Translations under genes and position numbers: made by a program
In this document: piece by piece, positions 16,476 through 27,140 of the stretch
Layout: each line of letters begins with the position of its first letter
Numbering within the stretch: position 1 is the first letter of the stretch
Notes under the pieces: generated by a model
Told to the model about the DNA's origin: nothing
The model's input: only the letters and a program-made list of their open reading frames with translations
The model's database searches: none
Source of the DNA: Mycteria americana
Lineage: Eukaryota; Chordata; Aves; Ciconiiformes; Ciconiidae
Assembly (NCBI RefSeq): GCF_035582795.1
Contig: NW_027445656.1
Location: 1 to 64,000, forward strand
Length of the DNA stretch: 64,000 nt
Direction: 5' to 3'

Positions 16476-16892
16476 TGGTCAGCGGCGAGCTGGTGGTTCA
16501 CCTTGGCCTCGTTGGGAGGCTTCCCCAGAGAGGGTTTTGCCAGGCCGGGAAGTGCGGCAGGAAATGTGCCCGCGGTCAGGGTGGGCGGAGAAAGGTCTGT
16601 GTCCAAAGAGGCATTTACTGCTGATGAGTTGCCCGAATTGCCCCCGGACACAAAAACCCAGCGGGCTGAAACCCCAACTGATGTTTTGTCGGTGCTTTTT
16701 AAAGGTGACACCACGACGGGACGCGATAAGAAAAGCTGATGCCCGAGCAGGTTACTTTTGGAGAAACACGTGGCCCGTATAGCTTCATGTGGGACAAGGA
16801 GAGGTGGCTCGGTAAGTATTGACTTAGTTCAGCCCCGCTGTGCTTTTAGTGAGTGTAATAACTCTCCCTCCCTTGGTGAGAGTTAGGGGTTG
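16476..16892 (+). repeat. Duplicated segment, copy B part 1
   Basis: Second copy of 11911-12340. It lacks the CpG-rich exon-1 region that precedes copy A, so it begins inside intron 1. A G-rich 150-bp stretch with no recognised identity leads into it. Confidence 0.9.
16705..16811 (+). pseudogene. RABGGTB: RABGGTB-like exon, copy B (human residues about 2-37)
   Basis: A 107-bp copy of the exon at 12153-12259 with a few substitutions. It carries the same single-base loss before the LLEKH-like block, so the reading frame is broken in the same place. Its splice sites match copy A. Confidence 0.8.
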
Positions 16893-17961
16893 GGTGCGTG
16901 CTCCCCAGCTGCTCCTCTCTTGCCCTGCAGTCCCCCGTGACGTACCAAGGGAGCTGCTTTGTTAGTTCCCCTGGGTCTGTGATGGGTGTTGGCACGTATT
17001 ATCTGCGCATAAATCTGAAGCTGATCAGTTTAGCTCTAGAATGACTCTGAGACCTGGGAAGCGAACTTCTTGTTGTTCCTCTACCTGCAAGGAGACTGTA
17101 GCTGTATTTCCATATGGCTCTCTTGATAGGAGAATGTACCGAGTCTGGCCGCAGCACTGCTCTGTGCTTGCTCGGGCTGATAAACGCTGCAAGTAGCACT
17201 GGTTTTACAGTTGTGGGTCAGCAGACGTAGCCCATGACAACTGGATTCTGGTTGCGGGAGGTGGAAAATGTCAATAACTGCTTATGTCTGGAGGGGGACA
17301 AAAAATTTGCAGTTATTGTTTAGTGTCCCCAAAAGAACTGGAGGCACTATTGCTTATGACTGTTGTGGCTGTGCTGAAAACATGCAGTACTGCATCAAGA
17401 AAATAATGCTTACGGGGAGCGTAGGTGGAGAGAGAGAGAGAGAGAGAGAGATGCATATGAGAATTCCCTTCCTAGTGCCGTTTCAGCTTGTGGCAGCTTT
17501 GGCACTTGACAGTAAGTTTCATGAAATGTTAGTTGTAAAATAACAGAATGATAGTCTTAAAAATAACAGAAATGTTATTTTTGAGAGTCGTTGGGGTGGT
17601 GTTGTGTTAGTTTGGATGCCAAGATAATACCTGCTGATCTGAAGTGAGTAGGTGCCTCGCTGTTTGCATGTGTTTCACTTGACATTGAGCTTGATACTCC
17701 TGGACTAGAAAAATAGAGGGGGGCAAGGAAATGTAGGTATATACACCCACGTGTGCCTGTACATATGTATGCATACATACATGTATGGCACGTGTGCATA
17801 ATGCACGTAACACGTATGAGTGGTTAGTACACCCTAAGTTGTTAATGGGCAGGAAAATGTTTGACGCATTGCAACCTTTGTAAATGTTAACTAAGGCGTT
17901 TTCATTGCTCTGTTTTGATGCTGTGCTTATGTGATTCAGAACTAATCTCGTGCCCTGCTAG
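16893..17961 (+). other. Intronic sequence of copy B
   Basis: Contains a (GA)n run at about 17427-17451. Otherwise AT-rich, with no recognised gene. Confidence 0.4.
17427..17451 (+). repeat. (GA)n microsatellite
   Basis: About twelve uninterrupted GA units within intron sequence. Confidence 0.9.
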
Positions 17962-18157
17962 GGGTGCAGTCTGTCGGCGTATTTGAGGATGAGCAGTGTT
18001 TCCGGGGGCGGACAGCAATGGATCTCGTGGGGCGGCTGTGCCGAAGGAAGACAGACAAAATTCTGGTGTTCATCAAATCGCGTCCGCACAGATGTGGTGC
18101 AGTAGGTGCCTGCAGAGGTGACAATCCTCATCTTCTGTCGACCCTCAGCATGTCCAG
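17962..18157 (+). pseudogene. RABGGTB: RABGGTB-like exon (human residues about 38-103), two 1-bp deletions
   Basis: Clear match to the MDLMGQLHR...ILAFIKS...HDPHLLYTLS region, reading here TAMDLVGRLCRR, KILVFIKSRPH and DNPHLLSTLS. At 196 bp it is two short of the expected 198. One base is missing upstream of the MDLVG block and one in the final SAVQ-equivalent codons. Splice signals TGCTAG and GTAAAT remain. This exon survives only in copy B. Confidence 0.87.
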
Positions 18158-18780
18158 GTAAATGTAACAGGGGTGACTGTAGAAACAACCACTGGCAATT
18201 CATGGTCTTGATGATTGCAGACTTAGGGACTGAGTGCTGTAGGATACCAATGGCAACAACTATTTCAGTAAATTATTAATAAATAATCTGATGGGCAAAA
18301 CTTTAGTATTCATCTCCTAACAAAAATATTCCCTTTTGGGAACATTGTGCTTTTAGTGTTGCTTTACTGGTGATTTTGTCTGCATTCTTCATGAATTTTG
18401 TAGCAGTCTGCTCAAAATATTTCTTTGCTACAGGTTTTAGTGGAATCTTGGAGATAATTGGCTTTGGATTTTACAAATTCTTCTTGGTGTATGTCGAGGT
18501 GAAAGATGTGTATGGCCAGAGGAAGAGCAAAGGTTTGGATTTTCTAGGTATTGATGCACACCGAAATAGGTGACTGTCTATTATAATGTATAATTACATA
18601 ATTATGTAATGTTTACATAAGCTCTATGTATGTAATACAAATGCTTTTTACGTGTGGTGTGTTTACACTTTAGTACTATACAAAAGAAGTGTTGTGGTAG
18701 TCAGTTCTTATGTTGTGTTCCTCGGATCTTCTTTTTTCCTGTATAACTTCAAAATGATACCGGTCTGTTCAGCAATTATT
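18158..18780 (+). other. Intronic sequence of copy B
   Basis: An open stretch near 18370-18573 is hydrophobic but matches no family I recognise; I could not align it convincingly to the missing RABGGTB exon (residues 104-138). An AT palindrome lies near 18590-18612. Confidence 0.35.
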
Positions 18781-19594
18781 TCTTTGGTGTGTACTGTTCC
18801 CCTGAGAAAAAGGACTCGGTCTCAGTCTTTTTTGTTCACCATAGCGCGCTCCATTGTAGATTCAATTTCTCACCATCTCTCCTGTATTTATTTTCCTTCT
18901 TGTGCAAACCGTGGTGAAAAGCAGTACCCAAAAGGCTCCAGTGCTTCCGACCAGTGGCTGGATTGCTTGTGTAGTGTCTCTCTATCACAGAATCACAGAA
19001 TCATATAGGTTGGAAAAGACCTTTAAGATCATCGAGTCCAACCATAAACCTAACACTGCCAAAAACCACCACTACACCATGTCCCTAAGTACCTCATCCA
19101 AACGTCCTTTAAGTTCCTCCAGGGATGGCGACTCAACCACTTCCCTGGGCAGTCTGTTCCAATGCTTGATAACCCTCTCGGTGAAGAAAAATTTCTTAAT
19201 ATCCAGTCTAAACCTCCCCTGGCGCAACTTGAGGCCATTTCCTCTTGTCCTATCACTTGTTACCTGGAGGAGTAACTAGAGTTACTCCTGTAGTCCCATC
19301 TCAAGGAAGAAATCTATGAATGGTGTTACAAACAAATAGGGTAGCGTCCTGTTTGAGGAAGGAAGTGTGTTGCGTTTGAAAGCCTTGGGTAGGACAGGAG
19401 GAGGTAGCTTTCTTGGGTCAGTGATGAGTGTTGGCATGTATTATCTGATCTAGAGTTGATGTCTATCACCACTTTAGCTCTAGAATTCCTCTGAGACCCA
19501 GGAAATGCCAGTGTCTTTTGGCTGCGACCTTGGAGCTTTTCCAAACTGTGGAATCGAGTTACTGTTCCCAGCTCTGACCCAGTGGAAGGAGGAG
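18781..19594 (+). repeat. Duplicated segment, copy B part 2
   Basis: Second copy of 12381-12874, interrupted by a CR1 insertion at 18985-19290. Flanking identity on both sides of the insertion is high. Confidence 0.9.
18985..19290 (-). mobile_element. CR1 LINE 3' fragment, minus strand, inserted in copy B only
   Basis: Starts with TCACAGAATCACAGAATC, the complement of the CR1 tail octamers, and continues as the complement of the CR1 3' UTR. Copy A is an empty site (TCTCTCTA then GTCCTATCTC). The 5' end of the insertion carries a near-palindrome, GGAGTAACTAGAGTTACTCC (19269-19288). Confidence 0.93.
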
Positions 19595-20118
19595 TATATG
19601 TACTGAAGTATGTCTTGCTGACCACCTGAATCAGTAGCCTGTTAAATCAGGGCCTGAATATTTCTGCCATTGGGAATTATCTCTTCTTTAGGGTTTGTAG
19701 AAAAATTACTGCTTTACTGGATGCTAATCCCAGGTATAATAGTGTTTCATGTCACAGTAGGGAATTGTGTATCCTGGAATAAACTCCTCTGACAAATGGC
19801 TAATCACCCAACAGGTTCTTTTTTTCCCCCCAAAAAAAATTTGAAAAATTACTCATGAAGAGGGTGCTGTGTATTTGTAGCCTCTCCCGTAGAAGGTGTG
19901 GAGGCTGTTTGAAAATCACATTCTTGCACTTTTGTTTCTTGAAGGGAAGAGGTCATCTAAAAAGAGACTGCATCCACAAACTTTTACCACAAAGAAACTC
20001 TTGTTTCTCTGCAACAGTATTACCATAGCACAGCTAGTTGTTTGCAGAGTCACCGATACCATTTGCAATGCCACGTTTAAAACACAATCAGATAATGTTC
20101 TGCTGCTCTGTTTGCCAG
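19595..20118 (+). other. Intronic sequence of the RABGGTB-like locus
   Basis: No recognisable exon; the block for human residues 194-235 should lie here if intact but was not found. Confidence 0.4.
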
Positions 20119-20268
20119 CTCCCTGATGTGCGTCTTTCATGGGAGGTGCTAGCATCTCTGGAGGCGATTGGCAGGTTACCTCGCATTGAGGGAGAGAAAC
20201 TGCGCTGCTTTATTGTGGCTTGCCAGGATGGGGAGATGGGAGGATTTGCTGACAGACCAGGAGACATA
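20119..20268 (+). pseudogene. RABGGTB: RABGGTB-like exon (human residues about 236-285), zinc ligand lost
   Basis: Exactly 150 bp, open throughout, with acceptor TTGCCAG and donor GTAAAC. It reads [18 protein letters not shown], then [20 protein letters not shown], against human LPDVCYSWWVLASLKIIG. Human Cys240, one of the three zinc ligands (Asp238, Cys240, His290), is Arg here, and the adjacent SWW is SWE. Zinc binding by a product of this exon is not expected. Confidence 0.9.
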
Positions 20269-22917
20269 GTAAACAAACCTTAACTAAATAAAGTTTTCTT
20301 AATGGAAATCTTCAACTGAAAAAGTGTTTTTTCTCATCAGAGTGTAACTTGTGACCCAGATGTAAGTGTTTTGCAAAGCTGCAGTTTAATTAGAGGGAAA
20401 GAATAGGGTAGAGTTGCTTCAGAAGGCTTACTTGGGGAGCACATGATATTTTACATTGCACTTGCACTGCGACATCCCACACCATGGTCAGTTGCTGTTC
20501 TTAATTCTGGTTCACAAAACACGTACCATGCAAATTGTTTCTCACAAGACCACTTAGAAGATCTCTGTAAAAATACTATTTAAAAAAAAGCAACAGTTTG
20601 TAAGCTTCTAGAGACCACTGAGGGTTAATTAGTCTTCAACACTTGGTGCTTTGCCTGAGCTAAATGAGTCAGAAATTACTATTCAGAATCCCTACACCCC
20701 AATGTCTGTTCTGTGCCAGCCCACCCACTGAATGAATCCTCTCATTGGCATTTGTCTAGATGGAGGAAGATTTGGGGGTAACATTATGAAGAGGCTGGTG
20801 GTATGGATTTTCCCTGTGGCTGAGAGCATGTTAAGGTTTATTTAACATGGTCTGTTCTGTCTCGTTTCAAATGGAAGTAATTGAGATTGGCCAAGTAAAG
20901 TGGCAAATTAAGATCATGTCTTTCAAGGGCGCTCATCAGATAAAATTAAAAGTGTTACGAGACCTCAGTGCAAGTCCTGTAGAACACTTGGCTGCTTATT
21001 TGGCAAAGGTCAGGGGAAATTGTAGCTATTTTTATTACAGCTGTCTTTTCCTTTCTCCACAGATGTGTTAACAACTGATGCAGCTTTCTGTTTCTTTGTA
21101 AGCCGATGCATTCTTTGCACTGGTGGGGTAGGGGATCTCTATTCTTCTCTGCCACTTGGAAAGTGGTTTGGGGGTGTTAAAATGGAAAGGTGTTTTAATT
21201 TCTGAGGAGCTCACAGAAAGACCTTTTTCTCTTCAGAATGCCCCAAGAAAAGCATGTAAATGTTTAAATGTTCAAAGTCCTAATGCTTTTCTGGTCTTGG
21301 GATTAAACTTGAGCTATTTCTCCCTTGCCAGAAGACCAGGTTTGCAGAGTTCTTCCATACCTAACGCAGGCACCTTTGGGCGTCTTTGCATGTTATATTA
21401 GGAGTCATTTTGTATTATTTTTACCTATCGTATCTATTGCGGAAGTGGGCACAGCCATAGAAACATTGCTGCTTACAGGTGTCTTTGCTTTGTTCCTGCA
21501 GAAACTCATTGCTAACAGATCCCGTTAGTTTTTTTTTTTTTAAATTAGTTTTAGACTGTAGTCTTTTGATTTGACATTGTGATTGTATTTCAAGTTTTGA
21601 ACCACTTAAGAAAAAGAAGACAGAGAAATCTTTATAGTCATCAGGAACTAGCTGCTTGGAACCTAATATAGCAGTTGTGCTTATTAGCAGGTTTTTCCTT
21701 TTGTATTTGCTTTTATAGAAGAATTGCAGGAAGGAGCAGAGGATGATCTGGCCAAACATCATCTAGGCATTCAGGCTTCCCTGAAAATACGTACTGTTCA
21801 TCAAGAGGCTGAGTCTGCAATGAGTAACTTCATTTACACCCTTGCCAGTGGGGAACGTTCCCCTTTCTGGTCATGCCCATCTACACAAGGAAAGTTTGCC
21901 TTGCTGTTCCTAAGGTGTACTGTTCTTTTAATTATTATTTTATTATGTACTTATTTTACCCCTCCTCTAATGGCCACATATTGGTTCTGAGAAGGAGCAA
22001 GTAAACATATACATCCGTGTGCTTTGACCATACCTGTAATGTGTTTGCCAAACCACCGAGGAGCAGGATTTGTTATGCTAGTGTAGTTTTAACCTTCTGG
22101 GCTGTGATCAGTGGTTGGGGCTTCTATGTGTGGTTATAACACGATAATTCCCCTCAGTTTGCTGCAATATACAACCTTTGTCATAAGATCCACTTATACC
22201 AACAGGATGTACCCTGCACCAGACCCCATGGGTAATTTTAGGTAGGATTTTGTAGAATGACTAATTAACGCTGCTGACGGGATGCTCGTGCCATGAGACT
22301 TTAAATAGCCTCTTGCGGTTGTGTGATGACAGATGCTTCGGGGGAAAGTTCATGCAGTGAAGGAATACTTGGATACCAGATAACTGTTGCTGTCTCTTTG
22401 GGTGGTGGGTTTTTTTCTTCCTTGTATTTTGTCCTTTCAGTTTTATAGCACAGTAGGTTGCTGCTCCCCTCTTAAGATTTTACAGCAAAGCTCTGTATTC
22501 AGAGACTGTTAAAGAGCATTATATTGTTGCTGAAGAGTAAATGGGGAATTTATGGAAGAGGCATTTGGAGGTGATCAGATTTACCTTTCCAGTCTTTGTT
22601 ATCTTTGCCTCTGCTGTCCGATGCCATTACGTGTTACTGGGGACATGTGAGTGCTTCCTGCTGAATGCGGAGTTGAAAATTGTCTTAGCAGCAAATGATC
22701 TACAAGCATCTCCGAGTAAATCATAGTGCTGTAAATGCATGCCACGGAAATCGCTCTGATATGTGTTGACAGGCAAGACAAAAGTTTATTCAGTTGCAGC
22801 AGCATCTCCAGCCATGGAGGTTTGCAGTTTTCTTGCTAACAAACAAAAGCTTTATCCTGTACAAATGAAAGCTGGATGGCTTCTGGAGATGAACACAAAC
22901 TTTCTTTCTTCTCCCAG
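20269..22917 (+). other. Last intron of the RABGGTB-like locus
   Basis: About 2.6 kb with no recognised gene. An open stretch near 21724-21990 follows a pyrimidine-poor acceptor-like TTGCAG and is acidic at its start, but I recognise no family. T-rich runs lie near 21528-21540. Confidence 0.4.
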
Positions 22918-23031
22918 GTGGTTCCATTTCACACCTTACTTGGAATTGCTGGACTATCTTTATTAGGCGAAGAACAAATGAAGGCTGTCAATGCTGTCTT
23001 TTGTATGCCAGAAGATGTCCTTCAAGAATAA
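22918..23031 (+). pseudogene. RABGGTB: RABGGTB-like last exon (human residues 286 onward), premature stop
   Basis: Strongly conserved: [19 protein letters not shown], then FCMPEDVLQ. His290, a zinc ligand, is kept. One base is missing just after the VLQ codons, giving an immediate TAA in place of the last nine residues of the human protein. Acceptor CTCCCAG. AATAAA at 23659-23664 is a candidate polyadenylation signal. Confidence 0.9.
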
Positions 23032-24039
23032 ATGTACGGAGCTGTCTCGTGGGGAGAAAAGGCTGATACGCCCTGTTGCTTTGGTTTTACTGCAGAAAGT
23101 CATCTCTGAAACCATTAGCATATTCTTCTTTGAAATGTGTTGGTGTTACTATAGTAAAGCTTTACCATGGGCTTTGTCACCTTGTAAATTGTATAGAACA
23201 GGCTTGTTCTTATAAGCAGAGTGTAACATGTTCTTTGGTGGTATATAAGAGGTGTAGAAACCTTCTAATCTGTATCTAAATGTATGGGTCTTTAGATTTT
23301 TTTTTTCCCTGAATATTCAAGTCAAAGCAAGAGTGTGACTGGCTTACTTTTTGTATTCCTGTGATATCGGCTGTATTAACCATCAGCTGTCTTTATACAA
23401 TCGTGTTGATGAGGTACACAGGGTATCAGTGTACTTCAAAAGCATATGAAAAAAGCCCTACTTAAGCTATGCACTTAATGCTATGCACTTGTGTATCCTT
23501 CGCATTCATGTTTGACATCACTTCTACATACTGAGCCACAAGGTTTTTCTTCTGATAGTACTTGATAGCAGTGAAAACAAAAATTATGGTGTCATGAAAG
23601 TATATGTAAATACCTTCACTCATTGAAGTCCCTTAGAGAAGATTTCACTGATCTTTTGAATAAAGTGGACCTTGAGTGTGTATATATAGTGAGACTTGCT
23701 ACCCTTAAGTGCTGGAGAGAAAGTCGCTACAGGATGGTGACTTGTTATAGTGTTGATCCTGTATTTGCTGGGTTGAAAAGCTGATGTCCTAGCTTTTAAG
23801 GCAATTACATGTAAGACAATAATTACATGATGAAATTAAGAATAGAACTAGCCATGGAAAACACTTGTCTTCTGAAGGACGAAGTCCCTTCTGTCTTCAC
23901 ATATTCTCCTCTCTCCCAGCTGCTGTTGTTCAGTGGTTGTTTTACCCTTTCTTAAACATGTTATCACAGAGTCCTACCCATGCTGCTGATAGGCTCAGCT
24001 TTGGCCAGCGGTGGGTCTGACTTGGAGCTGGCTCGGTCT
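23032..24039 (+). other. 3' flank of the RABGGTB-like locus
   Basis: AT-rich; holds the AATAAA at 23659-23664. No gene recognised. Confidence 0.4.
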
Positions 24040-24585
24040 GACATGGGGGAAGCTACTCTGCTCTGGTGAGACCCCACCCGGAGCACTGCATCCAGCTCTG
24101 GGGTCTCCAGCACAAGAAAGACATGGCCATGAAAATAATCAGGGGGCTGGAACACCGCTCCTGTGAAGAAAGGCTGAGAGAGTTGGGGTGGTTCAGCCTG
24201 GAGAAGAGAAGGCTCTGGGGAGACCTTCTTGTGGCCTTTCAATATATAAAGGGGGCTTATAAGGCAGATGGAGAGAGACTTTTACCGAGGCCTGTAGTGA
24301 CAGGACAAGGGGCAATGGTTTGAAACTGGAAGAGGGTAGATCTAGATTGAATTTAAGGAAGAAATTGTTTACGATGAGGGTGGTGGCACACTGACACAGG
24401 TTGCCCAGAGAAGTTGTGGATGTCCCATCCCTGGAGGAGTTTGAGGTCAGGTTGGACGGGGTTTTGAGCAACCTGATTTAGTGGAAGATATCCCTGCCTA
24501 TGGTGGGGTGGGGGTAGGTCTAGATGATCTCTGAAGGTCCCTTCTGACCCAAACCATTCTGTGAGTCTATGATTCTATGATTCTC
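24040..24585 (+). mobile_element. CR1 LINE 3' fragment with intact tail
   Basis: Follows the CR1 3' region: CACTGCATCCAGCTCTGGGG, GTTCAGCCTGGAGAAGAG, GGTTGCCCAGAGAAGTTGTG, GTCTAGATGATCTC, ending in GATTCTATGATTCT repeats. 5'-truncated. It sits at the change to GC-rich sequence. Confidence 0.92.
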
Positions 24586-25904
24586 CACCTTCAGCACCTT
24601 CTCCACCAGATCCCAGCACTCATTCTGCTGGTGCTGCAGGCAGGGCTGTGATTCCTCCAGCTTCTTAGGGCCGAGTGAGCTCCCGGCCTGCAAGGGCCAT
24701 TCCTCCAGGAGCTGCAGGCTGCTCTGTGTCCTGTCTTGCCAAGGGCTGTACCAACGTGCAAGCCATTAACACTTCTAACTTTGCTGCAAGCACGCACTCC
24801 CGTGGAGCTGGTGCCCCTTGGTTCACACCAGTGGCTGTGGTCCCTGGTGGCTCGTAGGTGCAGCAGTGAAGGTGATGGGGCCGGAGAGCTCTTTGGCAAG
24901 AGAAGGCCACACTGGAGTGGGCTGGTTTTCTTTCTTCTCCATCTTTCTTCTCCATCCTTGATGTTTTGATGCTGTTGTCCCGCTGCCTTCAAAAAAGGGC
25001 TGGCAGGCTCCTCCCCCCTGACACCTAACCTTCGTTTAGGTTTTGCCAGTCTCCTGGTCATGTGTTTGGGAGGATGTCCTGCCTATTTTCAGTCCCTTGC
25101 GCTTCTCCAGTCTTTCTTCCAACAACTGCTGTTGCTTGGGTGGCTCCCGCACGCATCTTTGCCCATCTGGAGCTCAGACTGCTCCCCTTCTTGTGCAGGG
25201 AGGAGAGGTCATGTCAGGGATGCCTGAAATGTGTCCTCTTGCCTGAACCGCCTCCCCCACACCCTTTCCAACACCTACAGTCAATTCGCAAGGCCAGTCC
25301 CCAGCGCAGGGGCCGGGCTGGGGCTGACCCGGGCTCTGCTGTTAAGCGCAGGGTTGTTACCAGCGTGGGGCCAGCTTGACCAACAGGGCTGGTACATCCC
25401 ACCCGGGCACCCTCGCCCACCCCTGCAGGCACAGGGACCTCTCACGCCACCTGAAACACCCCTTTTCCATCGCTGTGCCCCGTTCAGACCAGGGCTGTAG
25501 CTCACCTGATGCTCCTGCTTTAATTGTGCTAGAACTGCCCGGGCAGCCCAAGCCTGACCTGACCGTGGTTGTGGCCAATTGCCCCGAGAGACTGGGGGCA
25601 AGCTGTCAGATGCCCCGTTGTCTGCTCCCTGTGGCACGCAGGCAGTGCGGTTTGTCGGTGGAGGAGGTACGTTCGGAAGCAGCAGGCAGCTCTGCCTGCA
25701 CTCACAGTCCCCGAGTGGCCACAACGCTGCAAGCAGCTTGCGATCTGCTGTGAAAGCTACTAATACGCTGCAGGCAACTTTGCAATGAAAATGCTCTGTG
25801 AGGTATAGATATACATATATGTATATCCATATCTGCATTTGTTTCCATAGCTGCATTGGTAAGCTGTGGGTCAAGAGCTGCGAGGAGGTTACGTATGGGA
25901 CTGG
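24586..25904. other. GC-rich sequence of unknown identity
   Basis: Several overlapping long open frames occur on both strands, as expected from base composition. None shows a domain I recognise. No repeat family was identified with confidence. Confidence 0.3.
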
Positions 25905-26205
25905 GTAGTGCACCGGGAGGTGTGGGGTTTGAATTTGAAGTGCAAAACTGTACCGATATCAGGAACTACAGATCGGAGCAGGGAACCGAGGGGAATGACA
26001 GCCCCTGCAGCCACCACAGCTGTGCTCGTTAAAAACTGAGGAATTGGGTTTGCACAGTCCATACGTATTTTGATTTGTGTGACCTGGTAAGTACCTGGGG
26101 GGTACGGGATTTCAATTTGGAGGGCAGGACCCCTTTGCTGCAATCAAGAAATAGGGGTTGGTGTAGGGAACCCCAGGGAAGGACAGCCCTGCGAACACCA
26201 GAGCG
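25905..26205. repeat. Diverged tandem pair of about 180-bp period
   Basis: Two blocks (about 25905-26010 and 26085-26205) share an order of short matches: a GGG-TTT-AA-TTG block, CAGGAAC/CAAGAAA, GGGAACC and GGAATGACAGCCC/GGAAGGACAGCCC. Identity is moderate. No function is evident. Confidence 0.45.
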
Positions 26206-26280
26206 TTGCGCGCTGCAGAGCGGCTTACGTGGGGACACTGGGTTTGTAGGGATGGAAACCTTCATGATATGGGGCCAGGT

Positions 26281-26342
26281 GCTACCGCGTAAACGGTAGC
26301 ACACGTGGTAATTCACCTTGACACACGTGGTAATTCACCGAG
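26281..26342. repeat. Small hairpin and 22-bp tandem pair
   Basis: GCTACCG/CGGTAGC forms a 7-bp stem at 26281-26300, followed by two copies of ACACGTGGTAATTCACC with a TTGAC spacer. Confidence 0.6.
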
Positions 26343-26589
26343 TCCAGGAGCAGCGGCCCGTTTGCTATTCACGTTTAACGTACAATTTGGGCTGGCTGCG
26401 CAACGGGGACCTACAAACCCCTTAGGAGGCAGCTGGCAGCAGCACCAATGTGGCGGTGTGCTCCCCCCTCCCTGCACAAGCAGTAACCATCAGTGGGAGT
26501 CATCCTGAGAGCTGCATCCAGCTTGTGCTGGACCTTGACCAAGGGCTGCCTGACGCAGTGATCTAAACGTCTTGCCGATATGCAAATAT

Positions 26590-27140
26590 GACCATAAGTC
26601 AACCATCTTACTCCTTAAATAGTGGACAGCCCAGGGCCCTTTGAGCTCTCCTGCACGGCAGCGGGCTGCACGCCAGGATCTCCCCTCGAGCAGGGACGCC
26701 TCTCAAGGTTACTCCTCGAGGTTGAGGGATTCCTTGCTGCAACAGATCCTCGGTAAGTGACTAATAGCATGCTAAACTTTGAAATCTTAGCTAAGTGATA
26801 TAAAGGATTGATTGGGCACGTATATAATCCTTTAGACATAAACTGTTGACCAAGGCTGGGACTAGGATTGGATCTAGCTGCGCCTAGACTCCTCTCTGAG
26901 AAGGAGTTTAGAAAGCAAGGGGATCCTTTTCCGAACCTCATGACTCAACGGGAGGGTCTCCCTGACAGTTTTGTCTGACCCTGTCCTCTATGCAGTAAAT
27001 AATCAAGTCTACCTTGCCATCAAATCTTGTTAAAACACTGTCACATTGAACTTTGTTAACTCCCTATTCTATATCAATAAACTATATTTTTGCTTCTCTC
27101 TTACGAGTGAAGTGCACTCTCACTCCATCCGCGACAACCA
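26590..27140 (+). mobile_element. Possible solo LTR or LTR fragment
   Basis: The layout resembles a retroviral LTR: a TTAAATAG TATA-like box near 26617, a GGTAAGTGA splice-donor-like site near 26751, and AATAAA at 27076-27081 followed by CTTCTCTCTTACGAGTG. Clear TG/CA ends and a target duplication were not established. It could also be the leader of a longer element. Confidence 0.35.

Noticed and set aside
18370-18573. A hydrophobic open frame considered as the missing RABGGTB exon for residues 104-138
   Set aside because: Only a few scattered residues could be aligned and the splice signals do not fit.
21724-21990. An open frame after an acceptor-like TTGCAG inside the RABGGTB-like last intron
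   Set aside because: It does not match either missing RABGGTB block, lacks a clear donor, and no homology was recognised.
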